NCBI GenBank assembly: GCA_973895155.1
Contig: OZ316898.1
Span: 16,182,001 to 16,246,000 of the forward strand
From: Marsupella aquatica
Taxonomy: Eukaryota; Marchantiophyta
Length of the DNA stretch: 64,000 nucleotides
Direction: 5' to 3'
The stretch's first letter is position 1. The number at the start of each line of letters is the position of its first letter. Of this stretch, positions 12,640 to 24,249 are shown piece by piece. Under the pieces are notes generated by a model. That model saw only the letters and a list, made by a program, of their open reading frames with translations, was not told the origin of the DNA and made no database searches. The position numbers and the translations under genes were made by a program.

Positions 12640-15600
12640 GGATTGTAACATGATTTGTGAAGACCTGGGAGCCCCGGATATCTCAATCAAAATCAAGGGC
12701 TGTACCATCAAGATGGTCCTCGTGGGCGGTGAGACGGGAGTCAATATCATAACTGAAGAAACGTCCGTAAAGTTGGATATCTCATGTATCAACCCATGGC
12801 CCGCGCTATTCGACTAGCAAATGGAGCAAAAGTACTACCCCTGGGTATGCTTACCAAGTTCAAGCCTTAGTAAGGGGCGTGGAATTTTACCTCAACTACT
12901 TAGTCATGAGACCGGTCTGACCATCCTCCTACCTAGTCCTTTTGGGAAGACCATGGCTGTACGGAGGTTGAGTAGTCTCCGACTAGGGAAAGAAGGAGCT
13001 AAGGTTTGGAACACCCACAGTACAAGTGTTATGGGCGGTGGATGATTATCAAGGTGAGACTCCTCAAGGACCTGAGGAGTACAATTTGGAGACCTTGGAG
13101 GAGGAAGAAGAGCTCAACATGATTGAGCTCATTTCATCCCTCTCCAAGGAGGATGGTTTTGGAGTAGAGGCAACCCAAGAAACACATTTGCTGAACTACC
13201 CAAAGGTAGTAGTAGACGCCACCACCATGAGCCTCTATAGCACCATGGTGGAGCAGGAAGAGGAAGTCATCATTGCGGTGGATACGAAAGCTATGGCTCC
13301 ATCTAAGAAAAAAGTTGAACCTGACACCATTATCCTGGAGCCTGCTCAGACACCGCCCAAATCCAAAATCCACATGCCAAAACGAAAGAAATGGATCTCT
13401 TGGGACCCATCCATCCCCCGTTAGTAGAAGAAGTACCCCCGATTCCGAAGGCGATCCTGATCCCTCTGACGTACGGGGGAGTCCGGTTAGCCAAACTAGA
13501 TGCTAGTCTGGATCCCAGCTTACGGAATCAAGTGGAGGTCATAAGGAAGGAACACTACCGGAAGTACACCATTGGCATGGATAAGTCTTTTAACCTTGGT
13601 CATGCTCTAACAGGAGAGGCAGATAAATCCATCCAAACACTGCTTAAGGAGTATGAAGACGTGTTTGCATGGAGCCATCATGATCTTACCGGCGTCTCTC
13701 CAGAGTTAGGAGAACACACGATTGATTTAAACTTGGGAGCTCATATTGTACGACAGCGGCAGCGTCGCATGAACCTACAGTACTCCATCCTGGTAAAGGA
13801 AGAGATTGATCGACTCCTAGCTGCGGATACCATCTACCCGGTAATGGCCACTGATTGGGTGTCCCCTATCATCATTGTACCAAAGAAGGGAGGTATAGAC
13901 GGGAAGCCCAAGATTTGCATCTGCCAAGACTATCGTAAACTGAACGATGCCATCAAAAAGATCACTACCCGTAACTACCATTCACGGACATGGCCCTGGA
14001 TATGGTAGCCCGTAATGAGATCTATACGTTCCTTGATGGATATTTAGGCTACAATCAAATCTGGATCCTGCTTTTGGATCAGCTTAAGACAACGTTCACC
14101 ATGGAGTGGGGGACATTTGCATTTCGTAGAATGTCGTTTGGATTATGGAACGAGCCGGCCATGTTCCAGAGACTCATGATCAATATCTTCCATGACTTCT
14201 TGCAAGAATTCCTGGAGATATTTATTGATGACTTTGCCATATTTGGGATGGTCACCATGCACCCCAAACAACTACGCCGTACGCTACAACAATCCAGGGA
14301 GGGAGGTAAATTTGAAGTTGCGTCCGACCAAGTGTTTTTTTGGGGTAGAGGAAGGGGTGTTACTTGGACATCGTGTGTCAAAATGGGGTATAGAGGTGGA
14401 TCAGGAGAAGGTCGCGGCCTGGATGGCAGTGGTGTTCCCTGTGGATCATAAAGCAGTACGCTCATTCCTTGGATGCGTTGGCTACTATTGCTACTTCATC
14501 AAGATTTTGCAAAAATTGCGCTACCCTTAACGAAGATGATGAAGAAAGATGCATTGATTGACGAGATGCCCCGAAGACGCATAGCCTTCGAGGAACTTTG
14601 GCGACTTACCACGGCACCCATTATGGTGACCCCGGATTGGAATAAGGAATTCCATGTTTATGTTGACGTCTTGGGGTTTTGCATTGGGTCTGTGCTGAGC
14701 CAGCTTGACAAGGATGGTCACAATCATCCAATCTACTTTGCTAGTTGTCAGCTATTTACGGCCAAGAAAAATTATTCCCCCCGGATTGAGAGGCTCTTGG
14801 AATTATCTATTCATGTAAAACCATTTGTCACTATCTGCTCGGATACAAAGTCATTTTCCATACGGATCACGATAGCCTAAAATATATGGTAAACAAAGCG
14901 GACGTCACGGGACGGATAGCCAAATGAGTTATGCTCTTACAGGAGTTTAATTACAAAGTTTGGGTTTAACCAGGGAAAGCGCACCTCAACGCTGATTTCT
15001 TTTCACGATTGGATGGCGTACTCGTAGAGCAGGCTATCAACAATACTTTCCTAGATGAGGAATTATTCCACGTAGGGGAAGGTACGCCCACCTGGTACGG
15101 ACCACTCATTACGTTCCTCCTGACAGGGGCGGATACCCAATGGGATTAACCAAGAGGCTGCAACAGTGTTTTTATGTAAAGTCGAGCCGTACATGATGAT
15201 ACAAGGGCATTTGCACAAAGAAGGCGTTAATGGGAAGCTACGGCGTTGTCTTCAATATAAGGAAATGCTCATCTTTATGCGGGTCTTACATGAAGAGGAA
15301 GCGAGGGGCCATTTTGCAGCCATCACTACTGTTCAAAAGATTCTAGATTTGGGATATTGGTGGCCAACACTACATCGAGATGTACAGCGCTTTATTAAAG
15401 GGTGTGATTTATGCCAATGGGCCGGAGCCCCAAGGAAATCACACAATCACCCACTCACTTTTGTACTTTTGCTCGCACCATTCAAAAATGGGGCATTGAT
15501 TACATCAGGCCATTTACACCGGTCACCCGCCAACATTGGTGCAGGTACATCCTTCTCGCCATCAATTATTTGACCAAGTGGATTGAGGCTTGGGCTACCA

Positions 15601-16330
15601 TAAAGGATGACATCGCCACTAGCGCTAGGTTCTTATACGAAAAATCTTCCCCCGCTTTGGGCCGCCCTTAGAGTTAGTCAGCGATCGTTGAACACACTTC
15701 ATCAATGAGACAATAGAGCGCCTTACTGAGCGGTACTTGGTCAAACACCACGAGACCACCCCGTACCATCCTAAGGCCAACGGAATGACGGAGAGGGAAA
15801 ATGGGATCATTGGGAAGATCCTCAACAAATTGGTAGCTGCTCACAAGACGGATTGGGACAACAAGTTGTGCGCCGTGGTGTACTCCTACAACTTGGCTTA
15901 CAAGACTACTACCAATCATAGTCCGTACTTCCTTATGTTCGGACAACACTCTTTGGTCCCGGTCAAGTTTGAATTAAGTTCACACACCACAGGTAAGTAT
16001 TCGGGATCGCTTGCCCAAAGCCAAAAGTTCTTTAGATAGGGCTTACCAGATTGAGGCATTGGAAGAAGCCCAAACATTAGCCGCCCGACACGCAAAGAAA
16101 CAGTAGGCAACTTCCAAGAAGCATCACGACAAACAATTATGGAAGGTTGATGTCGTGACAGGGGACCTTGTCCTCTTGTACCATAGTCGGTACATGTAGT
16201 TTCCTGGGAAGCTGCATACTCGCTGGTTGGGACCTTTCCTCCTCAATTAGATCTACCCAAATGGATCCATCAAACTTGCGATGTATGCCGGTGATTTACT
16301 TCCCACAAGAGTTAGTTACAACCGTGTGAG
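12640..16330 (+). mobile_element. Ty3/Gypsy pol remnant (protease, RT, RNase H, integrase)
   Basis: Domains are in the Gypsy order with integrase last. A retropepsin-like piece (VLVGGETGVNIITEE, about 12715-12760) has a Gly where the catalytic Asp would be expected. RT starts about 13800 with WVSPIIIVPKKGG, changes frame near 13985, continues with RRMSFGLWNEPAMFQRLM (about 14125) and reaches the catalytic IFIDDFAIFG (about 14215). RNase H lies around 14590-14880 (VTPDWNKEFHVYVD). Integrase shows the H2C2 finger (about 15285-15410, HEEEARGHF then GCDLCQW) and the core (ETTPYHPKANGMTEREN, about 15745). Stops and frameshifts separate almost every domain, so it cannot make a polyprotein. No LTR or primer site is seen on either side. 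The family within Gypsy is not decided here. Confidence 0.88.
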
Positions 16331-16689
16331 AAAGTACCATCATCAAGATGATACCGCAGATAGTGATGTTTGCAAGGACGCTTCACAGTTAAGTAGGGAG
16401 CTATGTGATGCCGCCAGAATGACTTGTAATGAGTAATTTGGCTTAATCCGTGTTACGCACGTATGAAGTAGACTTAGGAATCCATAGTTATTAGCATAAC
16501 GACACAAAATTAGCTAGTCATGATGCTTAGGAAAGATTTTAGTAATAATGGGAGTTCATGCTCGGGCTGGTGGCGCGGCACTTGACGTACCACCGGATTA
16601 GGGGCGTGTTATGGCTGTCTACCTTGGATCCATATAACTGATCCGGAGGCAGCTATTTGCCACGCTCTGACCTGGATGAAAGGAGGGAT
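16331..16689. other. Junction between the Gypsy remnant and element X, nothing recognised
   Basis: No coding trace or terminal repeat is seen. Weak similarity to the region just upstream of the inverted copy X-B (near 44300) begins towards its right edge. Confidence 0.3.
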
Positions 16690-16860
16690 CGATAAGCCTC
16701 ATGTGTGACAAGCTTGGCCTATCCTGAGCAAGAGGAGCCGACCGATCGAGGCAGGGTAGGGGTAAATAAGGTGGACCCTTCCCCTATGGGGTTCACCAGT
16801 TCTCTCCTCGCGCAAACTTTGAGCCCAACACCTTTGCACACTTAGTAATTTAGCCAACCC

Positions 16861-19096
16861 TTGACACTTTGCCATATGTCTATCACGGTTATGTCCAGTT
16901 TTGCTATTTGCTTCTGGTACCAATTTTTGTGCATTGGTAACCATCTAGCAACCTCACTTAGTGAGCATAACCCGCGGAAGTACAAAGCCAAAAGGCATTA
17001 TGAACAGCTTATCCGGTTGAACGGGTGCTCTCATTACAACAACAACCTCAACCTTCCGTTTGAGAGCAAGTACTGTCGGGACGCTGAGATCTCTGAGTTC
17101 TTCTTTGAGGAGACCAAGTACCTAGGTTTTGGAGAAGCACTCCTCTGACTCCCGGATGAGGTTTTCAAGATCTCTGGCATAATGGACTTATAGCATCATC
17201 ACTTTGATGCCATACCCGCTAGGGTGCAGGCCTTCCTTGACTGTCAGTTCGGGAATAGGCCGAACTCGGGTGGACCACCGTCAATCTCAACATCGCTCGG
17301 CTTCCCATTAGGAACTCTAGGTCCCATGGCACCTCCTCTAGAAACACTTGCGGCCAACTCACCAGCGCTAGGACAGCCATAGACGCCGCCCCAAGCACCC
17401 TCCAGTAGCTCTCCGCCACTAATCACACCACTCGCTCGGGTGTGATCCATGGTGAACGCGGTCAACCTGAGCTTGAAGGACAAGGAAGTTCCTCCGCCAC
17501 TTCTCCGCAAACCTCCGGGAACCCGTCAACCCAGGATGGGTAATGCACCATCGCCTCAGCAAGCCCAATCCGGGAGGTGGCCCCGATAGACAACACGGTG
17601 ATGGTTGCAGCCTTGGCACCAGTACTAACGGCGGTAGCAATCCAGCCACCACCGGATAAGGAAGACAAGGAGTTTTCCCCCTCAACAAGTCACCCTGGAT
17701 CCTGAGGTAAGAAGCGGAAGGAGATGGCTTCAGTATTGGGCTTACTCGTAGCCACCATCACAATGGCCAAATTAACAATGCATTGAATGGGGGAGAATGT
17801 CCACAAAAACATTCTCCACCCAAAGCATGCATGTTACTTGAAAACCAAGGGTTTGAGCACCTTGTTGCTCTCCCTTGGAACATCTGCAGGTACTATAGGC
17901 GGGTATAGCGACGGAGACAAGAAACAGGTAAACATGAATTTTTTTTCCTGTTTTTAATATGTTGTTACCAGGAAAAAATCACTGTTACCAGGAAAAATGA
18001 CAATTTAAAAATGTTTCCTAAAACATGTTATTTCCAAAAAAAATTAACAATGCAACATTTTTGGCTAGCTTTGGGCGCTACTATTAGCAGCGCCGGGCGC
18101 TAGCAAAAAAAACTGGTCGACTGGAAAAAAAAACTTTTTTTTTTCTCAAAAAAAAAAATTCAAAAAAATTCAAAAAAAATTCCACCCATTTTCCTGTTAC
18201 CAGTTTCTGTTATTAAATCCTGTTTCCTGTTTGCTGTCTTTTGTAAACACCTCCTATAGGCAAGACATGACAGAGTTCATCTAGAACTTTGACGAAGCCC
18301 AACAATAGACCCATGCTTATGGACAAGTGATGTCCTTGAATGAGGCACGGCTTAAGCTCATCTTTGGCCTACCCAAAGGACCAAAATTGGGTAGAATCAC
18401 GGCCACCAAGGGGCAAGGGAGCCAAGTCCTAGTCCTCTAGCTTCCCACTTGAGGGATTGATGGACAACGGCTTCCTCATGCAAACATGCCTCATCCTAGA
18501 GATAGTAGAGCATTGGAGTTCCAGAGGTATGCGCTCCACATGATGGAGCCGTGGGGAGAGATATCCACTACCCAGGTGATTCAGGTCAAGAACTATTGGC
18601 CTAGGAAGTCGGCTTCTTTCTTTGTCAAGAAGTTCCACAAGGAGATGGAACGACAAAGGAAGACCTTGTACCTCGCGGGAAAGGTGTACCTTTCAAGCCA
18701 CATAGAGTCGGGAAGGATGCAAAGATTGCTTGGCTTTGGGCGTAGATTGACAACCTAAAAGGACAAGCTGTCACTTGGCAAAAGGACGCGGAGGATGCTG
18801 ATGCCCGGGCCTAGAGAGATATTGCAGAAATTGACGCCCTGAAAGTGAAGGTGGCATGACTTCTACAAGAAGCCACAAAGCAAGACCAACTTGTGGCGCA
18901 GTTGACAAGCAACGCCCAACAGTCAAAAGAGGCGTGCCAAAACGCGGCGGAGGAGACATACATGATGAAACGAGAGAACGAGTCTCTCATGGATCAAGTC
19001 CAACTACTCAAGCAGGACGTAGACCGACTAAGGAGACAACGGGATGGCCGCTCCAAGTCCAACTTGGGGGGGTCTGGCAAGCGTGCCAGACATTAG
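16861..19096 (+). pseudogene. X-encoded protein, broken (conserved N domain, Pro-rich middle, coiled coil)
   Basis: The N-terminal domain (16876-17145) contains NPRKYKAKRHYEQLIRL and NNLNLPFESKYC and matches copy B at 43868-44135. A Ser/Pro-rich region follows with several stops. Then comes a segment ending LNEARLKLIFGLPKG-like (about 18330-18385), then GEISTTQVIQVKNYWPRKSA (about 18555-18615), and a Gln/Lys/Glu-rich heptad-like coiled coil (18850-19090). A 353-bp MITE interrupts it at 17901-18253, and several stops and frameshifts disable it. The layout resembles the gag-like proteins of large non-autonomous plant retrotransposons, but I recognise no named family with confidence. Confidence 0.6.
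17901..18253. mobile_element. Foldback MITE-like insertion with 8-bp target duplication
   Basis: Copy A of X has 353 extra bases here that copy B lacks. They are flanked by a perfect 8-bp direct repeat, CTATAGGC, at 17893-17900 and 18254-18261. The ends are loosely inverted (GACAAGAAACAGG near the left end; the complement of the right end has GACAGCAAACAGG). The interior is rich in A and T runs and repeats of CCTGGTAACA-type phrases in both orientations, plus a small GC hairpin (18070-18105). An 8-bp duplication points to hAT-type transposition. No coding capacity. Confidence 0.8.
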
Positions 19097-19270
19097 TGGA
19101 GGAGTAGGTTTAGAATAGAGTTAGGATTAGATAGGGAGGCCAAACGCTGGGGACAACCGCTGAAACTAGTTAGCGACACTATCCTATACGACCGACCCTA
19201 CTTAGCGTAGAATCTTAGAATAAGACACGTCATTTTTTGGCCTGACAGTTAGATGAATTTAGGTCAGAGT

Positions 19271-19600
19271 TTTTGAACTATGACGTCTTCCTTCATGACA
19301 ATCCAATCACCACTCATTCCATGCACACGTAGTTGACACAATCTCTACGTGGTTCACCCCTTCTCTAGGCTACGTCCACACGAACACTCAAGCTTTAGTT
19401 CAAGAGTAGTCAAACACACAAGCTCTCTCTCTTCCTCAAGTTGTTTTGTTGCAATGAGCAAGCACCATTTACCATCGGCTTACACTAGCCCTAGTATATG
19501 CAAGGTCCCACATGACTAACCTAACCTCAGCTAGTCCCTAACTGAGGTTAACCTAATTACCGTAACCTTTGAGTCACAAGACTAAGAGCAATCCTTAACA
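19271..19600 (-). repeat. 3' LTR of Copia element Y
   Basis: Plus-strand text starts with a degenerate TTTTGAACTATGACG and ends ATCCTTAACA. It matches the right LTR (49548-49875) almost throughout, including the block about CTACGTCCACACGAACACTCAAGC. The outer flank is AGAGT (19266-19270). Confidence 0.92.
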
Positions 19601-19612
19601 AACTCCCCCTAA
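19601..19612 (-). other. Polypurine tract of Y
   Basis: The minus strand reads TTTAGGGGGAGTT directly before the 3' LTR, the expected place and composition for plus-strand priming. Confidence 0.75.
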
Positions 19613-19811
19613 ACTCTAGTCTTGGGGATTGCAATTTGTACTATCCATATGAGATACTCAGCGGGAAATTCTAGACAATCACCTAAAACCATAGATGTTC
19701 CCCTAAAAACCATTTAAGGTTAACTAAGGGTTATATAACTAGAATTAAGCTGTAGCCATAATAGGATTGAGTAACCCATATACGTAAATTACATATTGTT
19801 AAGTTACTCTC

Positions 19812-20610
19812 CTAGTGCTGCAACTGGAAAACTTCCAAAGTAGCACGGTGTCTTGAGTAACTCTCCAAAGGAATCACTTTGGTAAAAGCATCAGCCGGGT
19901 TGAGCTCCCGGTTGAGCTTTCCATCAATCTTGACTAGCTCAAATATTTTATCAGACACTGCTTGCCTAATAAAATAGAACCTGATGTCAATGTGTTTCAC
20001 CTTGCTATCCATAACCTGGTTGATAGCTAGGTGAAGCGCACTCTCGTTGTCACAATGAAGAGCCATTTTTCCATGTTCCAATCCCATCTCAGTGACGAGC
20101 TTATCCAACCAAATTGCTTCCTTTGTTGCTTCTGCTGCTGTAACATATTTTGCTTTCATAGTAGACTGAGATACACACTTCTACAAGGTAGATCTTCAAC
20201 TTATGCATCCTCCTCCAAGAGTAAACACATACCCAGTCATTAACCTCCTTGTTTCCAAACAACCTCTATAGTTAGAATCTACATAGCCAACCAAAGATTT
20301 GGTTTTATTTGATCTACTTTCAAACAATAGACCATAGTCTATTGTGCCCTTAAGATACCTGAGAATCCATTTCATAACCTCCCAGTGTACCTTCCCTGGA
20401 TTTGACATGAATCTACTCACTTTGCCCATTGCTAGGGCTAGATCAGGCCTGGTACACGTCATCAAATACATTAGACTACTCACTGCCTTTTCATAAGGAA
20501 CCTTAGTCATCAAGCCTCTCTCCACTAGATCCTTAGCCACTGTGATGCCTAGCCAAGAATCACTAGGCCGTGTAAAATGGTAAAACTGGGTGGTAGACAC
20601 CCCAAGACCA
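19812..20610 (-). pseudogene. Y pol fragment: RT end and RNase H
   Basis: Reading leftwards from about 20605: GVSTTQFYHF (the counterpart of the Copia KPVSTPLASHF segment), KVPYEKAVSSLMYLMTCTRPD (20515-20450), NPGKVHW and ILRYLKGTIDYG. RNase H follows with the catalytic-type LHCDNESALHLA (about 20060) and VKHIDIRFYFIRQ (about 20000). It ends with DAFTKVIPLE (about 19880). A short frame break lies near 20160-20200. The match to other Copia elements stops at about 20612, marking the edge of the large insertion. Confidence 0.88.
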
Positions 20611-20929
20611 CTAGTATAAGGAGGAAAAAATGAGAAAATTTAAACAATTAAGGGTATCCATGCAACCCAAGCCGAGGCCGGGAGTAATAGGTGCAACGGC
20701 CACTAAGGGGCACGATTAGGGTTAGGGTAGGCTAAGTATATATTGGTGGCTGCAGGTAATCATCGACCAAGTTAGGCAAGGTAGGTCGGGGGGGTAAGGG
20801 AGATTCACCAAGAGTGACGGTTCATTCACAAACATTGATCAAGCAGATTGTGAGGAGAAGCCAATGACTTTCAGCTGCAAAGGTACGTGAACACAGTGGG
20901 CGGAAGCAGATACCAAGCAATGACATAAG

Positions 20930-21465
20930 GAGGGAATGAACAATGTCAATCAAGCTGCATATTTCTGGGGATGCCTGTTTGAACGGGCAAGTGAGTACAT
21001 TGGGACCTACGAGGAGGAAGAGTCGGAAAGAGCAGCCCAAGAACAACAAGAGCTTGCTCAGCTGTGGGAAGCATAAAAGTTTGCTTTCCTAGGAGGAGAG
21101 CTCATCAAGGCTGAATTCTTGTGGACGCCTATTGCCGATGAGCTCGACAATCTTCTATTTTGAGAGAGCAGAATTGTCGGCATTCGGCAGGCCATCAACA
21201 ATTACAATGACAAACATTGGGACCTGAAGGGTTGCACGAAGGCGTGGACAAAAGCAGCAGTGTTGGGGGGGCCAAAATGAAGAGGAATATGGCCAACAAC
21301 AAAAAAACCACACCGGCCAAAAGAACGAGGTTGGCGGCATCAGAAAATCTGGCCAAGCAAGGGAGACAGAGGCAAGAGGAAGCTGAGGAACAAGAGGTTG
21401 ACTCAGTTAATGCCATCCCCACCAGAGATGATACATGGAAGGGCTGGACGAGATCCTACCGCTGA
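20930..21465 (+). pseudogene. Decayed ORF of unknown family
   Basis: One frame stays mostly open with a few stops: it reads NQAAYFWGCLFERASEYIG (about 20950), an acidic Glu/Gln-rich stretch, then ELIKAEFLWTPIADELDNLL (about 21090), QAINNYNDKHWDLKGC (about 21190), and finally a basic segment (KRNMANNKKTTPAKRTRL, about 21280) that could be a nuclear localisation signal. No domain is recognised. Most likely a gag-like or other transposon-borne protein. Confidence 0.4.
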
Positions 21466-21479
21466 TAGTGCAGTTACAT

Positions 21480-24240
21480 TTTGCACGATGTCTGGGGACC
21501 AGTTTAAAGCGGTATAAAAGTAGACTTTTAATGCTTTTAGGGACTTGATTATATCATTGTTTTTTCTTAGGTTGTTTCAATCTTTCTTAACCCTACTCAG
21601 TTTCCATTTTTAATACGAAATTACACTAAGTTATTCTTATTTAAAATGCTAAACCTTCACTCTCAACTAAATTCAACGCATCATTTTCATCTCAACTAAG
21701 CATTTTCATCAACAACTAAGCATTTTTACCACAATAGCATCTTATCATTACCATCACATCAAAATAATCCAAACTCATCATTTTATTTCATTTATTCACA
21801 ATATATGAAGTTTCGGTTCGGGTTTACAAAGTGTTTTTTGGTGGCTCATCTCCTAACTCAGTTCTCCGTACTAAACTCAGCTCAGATCATCAGGTCAGGT
21901 CTCGGCCTCAAGCTCATCGATGGTTTCCCCCAAGCATTTTGAACACAATCTTAGTCTTCGTCGAGCTTCCTTCATGTCATCGTTCTTCTTACACTCTTCT
22001 TCTTGACCCTTTTTCCTCCTCTCCTCGAGTTTCTAGTCCCACCAAAAAAAAAACTTACGGCCGGTCACTTCATACCCCATGGCAACGAACTATCCCTAGT
22101 TTAAAGATGGACCCAATCACCAGATTCCACTCGTCGAATGTAGTCAACTTCCTTATCTTAAAATCACAACAAAAACTCCACAACATCAAGTCTAAGGTGG
22201 TCAGGTGATCCATAATTCAAGTTGGAGTTTCCTAATTAACTCCATAAATGGCTCATTCTTTCCCTCCTTGTAGTACCTTAAAGTCAAAATCAGTAAAAAA
22301 TAAACTTATGAAATGCCACTTCTTCCTTTCCTTGTTTTCCCTCTTTGCAATGTCTCTTCTTAGAACTTTCGTTCCTTTGTGCTTAACCTTTTAGCTTCTG
22401 GACCTTAACCTTATCCAGTTCTACTTTTCAGCCTTGAGTTCATGCCCACTCTGAAATTTCATTACTGTATTCAGCCAGCCTCTTTTCAAATGCCCCAACA
22501 CAGTCTCGCTTCTCTTCTTCTAGCTTCGCTTCTTTTCTTTGGGAGCTTTTAGGTAATAACAAAGACCTTCTTAGCACCAATGTTCTTCATTCTGCAGATT
22601 CATCGCTTTCTTCTGTCTGAATTATGTTCCTACTTTAGTTATTCTTTACAGCTTTTGTAAAGCCTCTTTCACTTTTGCTAGTTTCTCAATATTCCTTTTT
22701 CCGCTTGTGAATTACTCTTCATTTCTGTGTCGCTTCAAGTCACCAGTGTGCCACTCCCTATCAACTTTACTGTCCACATTCAAGCGCTTCCCTCTCCTCC
22801 CAACCGAATCACTATCGACCTTCAGCTTCCAATTAACCAGCGTCTCGGTCCCTAGCAAGGTCAAATCAAAGACTCCCAAAAAACACTTCCAATCCACCAG
22901 CGTATCAGTTCCAAACTCATCAACTCAATTCACCAGCATCTCGGTCGTGAAAAGGCCAATCAAAGCTCCCAGAAGACCTTATAAAAGTCAAATCAGAGCT
23001 CCAGGAGAATACGGTCTGTTCTAGCAACAAACTTTGCTTGGCGAGTCCACCCTAACTCTCACGGCATCAGCAGTTATCAAAACATCAATTGGGCCCTGTT
23101 CAATTCTAGACTCGAAACCTCCAAATCTCTCTGCCTTTTCCTTGTCACTGCCTCAAATTTCAGCAGAGAATCCAGCTTCAGTCCCCAATTTCTGTAACTC
23201 ATGAAAAGTTTTTCTTCTTTTCTTTGTCAATGAAACTATAATCTCCTTACATCCTCACATAATCGTCCACTTCAGCTTCTTCTCTTTATATCCTCCGATC
23301 CAGAAGTGCTACTCAATCCCTTTTCTTTCTCACCCTTTGCCTCTCACCTCACGCGCGCAACACTCCCCTCTACTTCATTCCTTTCCCTTTCTTCCTTCGC
23401 GTATACATTCCCCACTTCCAGTCCATCAATTTCCTTGCTCCCTGACTCTCTCAAAATTGATTATTATTCCCCGATCGTCTCCTCGTTCCAAATCAAATCC
23501 ACTCTTGATCATCCCATCCGTTCCGTCTTGCTCCTTACTCCCATTTGGCTGATTGCCCTGCCATCTTTGCTTCTTCTTCCCACTCCACTGATTCTCCCAA
23601 ACTCAGCCTCTGCTCAACTCTCCATCGGATCCTTTCAGTCTTCTTTCTTACAATTTTTGCTCCCCGAACTCAGCTTTAAAGATGTCGCATCCGGAATTCT
23701 CTTTCAATCTTTAGCTTTTCCCTCCTTCACTCAAAAACATTCTTCACAACGACCATGATCTCCTTGTTATCCCTTTGTTGGACCTCAGCATCACCTCTCC
23801 CTCACCTCAATCTTCCAAAAAGTCCTTATCCCACAACAATCACCATCCGCAGCTTCACTCTCTTCACTCTAATTTCAATCGCTTGCCTCAGCCTTCACCT
23901 GAAAATCCAAAACCTCCACACAACAACAACCACCTTCGGCTGAATCTCATCCCTTTTCCCCAAGCTCTCAAGCGCGCCTCATTTCCCATTGTCTTCTTCT
24001 CGCAAACTTTTCTCTAACTTCCTTCTTCACTTTAACTGCCATGAACTGAACGTCCTTATGAATTTTGAATCCCCTCAGCCCGCCACATGTTGCGACCACA
24101 ATAATTGTCTCTATTTCCTTAAACCTAAGCTTCAACTTTCACTTGTTTTATTCCTCGTTTGTCTTTTTATCCTTCAACTTAAACTCTGTTTGTTTCTTTC
24201 ACTCCACAACCAGAGATGCTTCCTAAACTGAACTAAAAGC
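21480..24240. other. Pyrimidine-rich, G-poor tract without a recognisable gene
   Basis: The plus strand here is dominated by T and C with few G, most strongly from 22250 to 24230. Open frames (for example 23306-23758) are Ser/Leu/Pro/Phe-rich and reflect the composition. A short imperfect repeat at 22810-22990 (CACCAGCGTCTCGGT-type phrases) encodes FQ-TSVSVP if translated, with no homology seen. Could be the untranslated part of a large non-coding retroelement. Confidence 0.4.
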
Positions 24241-24249
24241 AGGTCGCCA

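Larger units (their letters stand above)
16690..19270 (+). mobile_element. Element X, copy A, left part (unclassified non-autonomous element)
   Basis: This block is homologous, in opposite orientation, to 41329-44345 (copy B). Shared landmarks in order: a promoter-like segment around AAGCTTGGCCTATC (16711; reverse complement near 44290) with a TATA-like run about 60-70 bp further on; the first coding domain (16861); a proline-rich middle; a GLPKG motif; a coiled-coil C-terminal part (18850-19096); and a shared 3' trailer. No protease, RT or integrase is encoded. The copy is cut at 19270 by element Y, with target duplication AGAGT at 19266-19270 and 49876-49880, and resumes at 49881, ending at 50605. 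Confidence 0.7.

Noticed and set aside
23306-23758. 150-codon plus-strand frame
   Set aside because: Ser/Leu/Pro/Phe-rich as expected from the pyrimidine-rich tract; no start context or homology.
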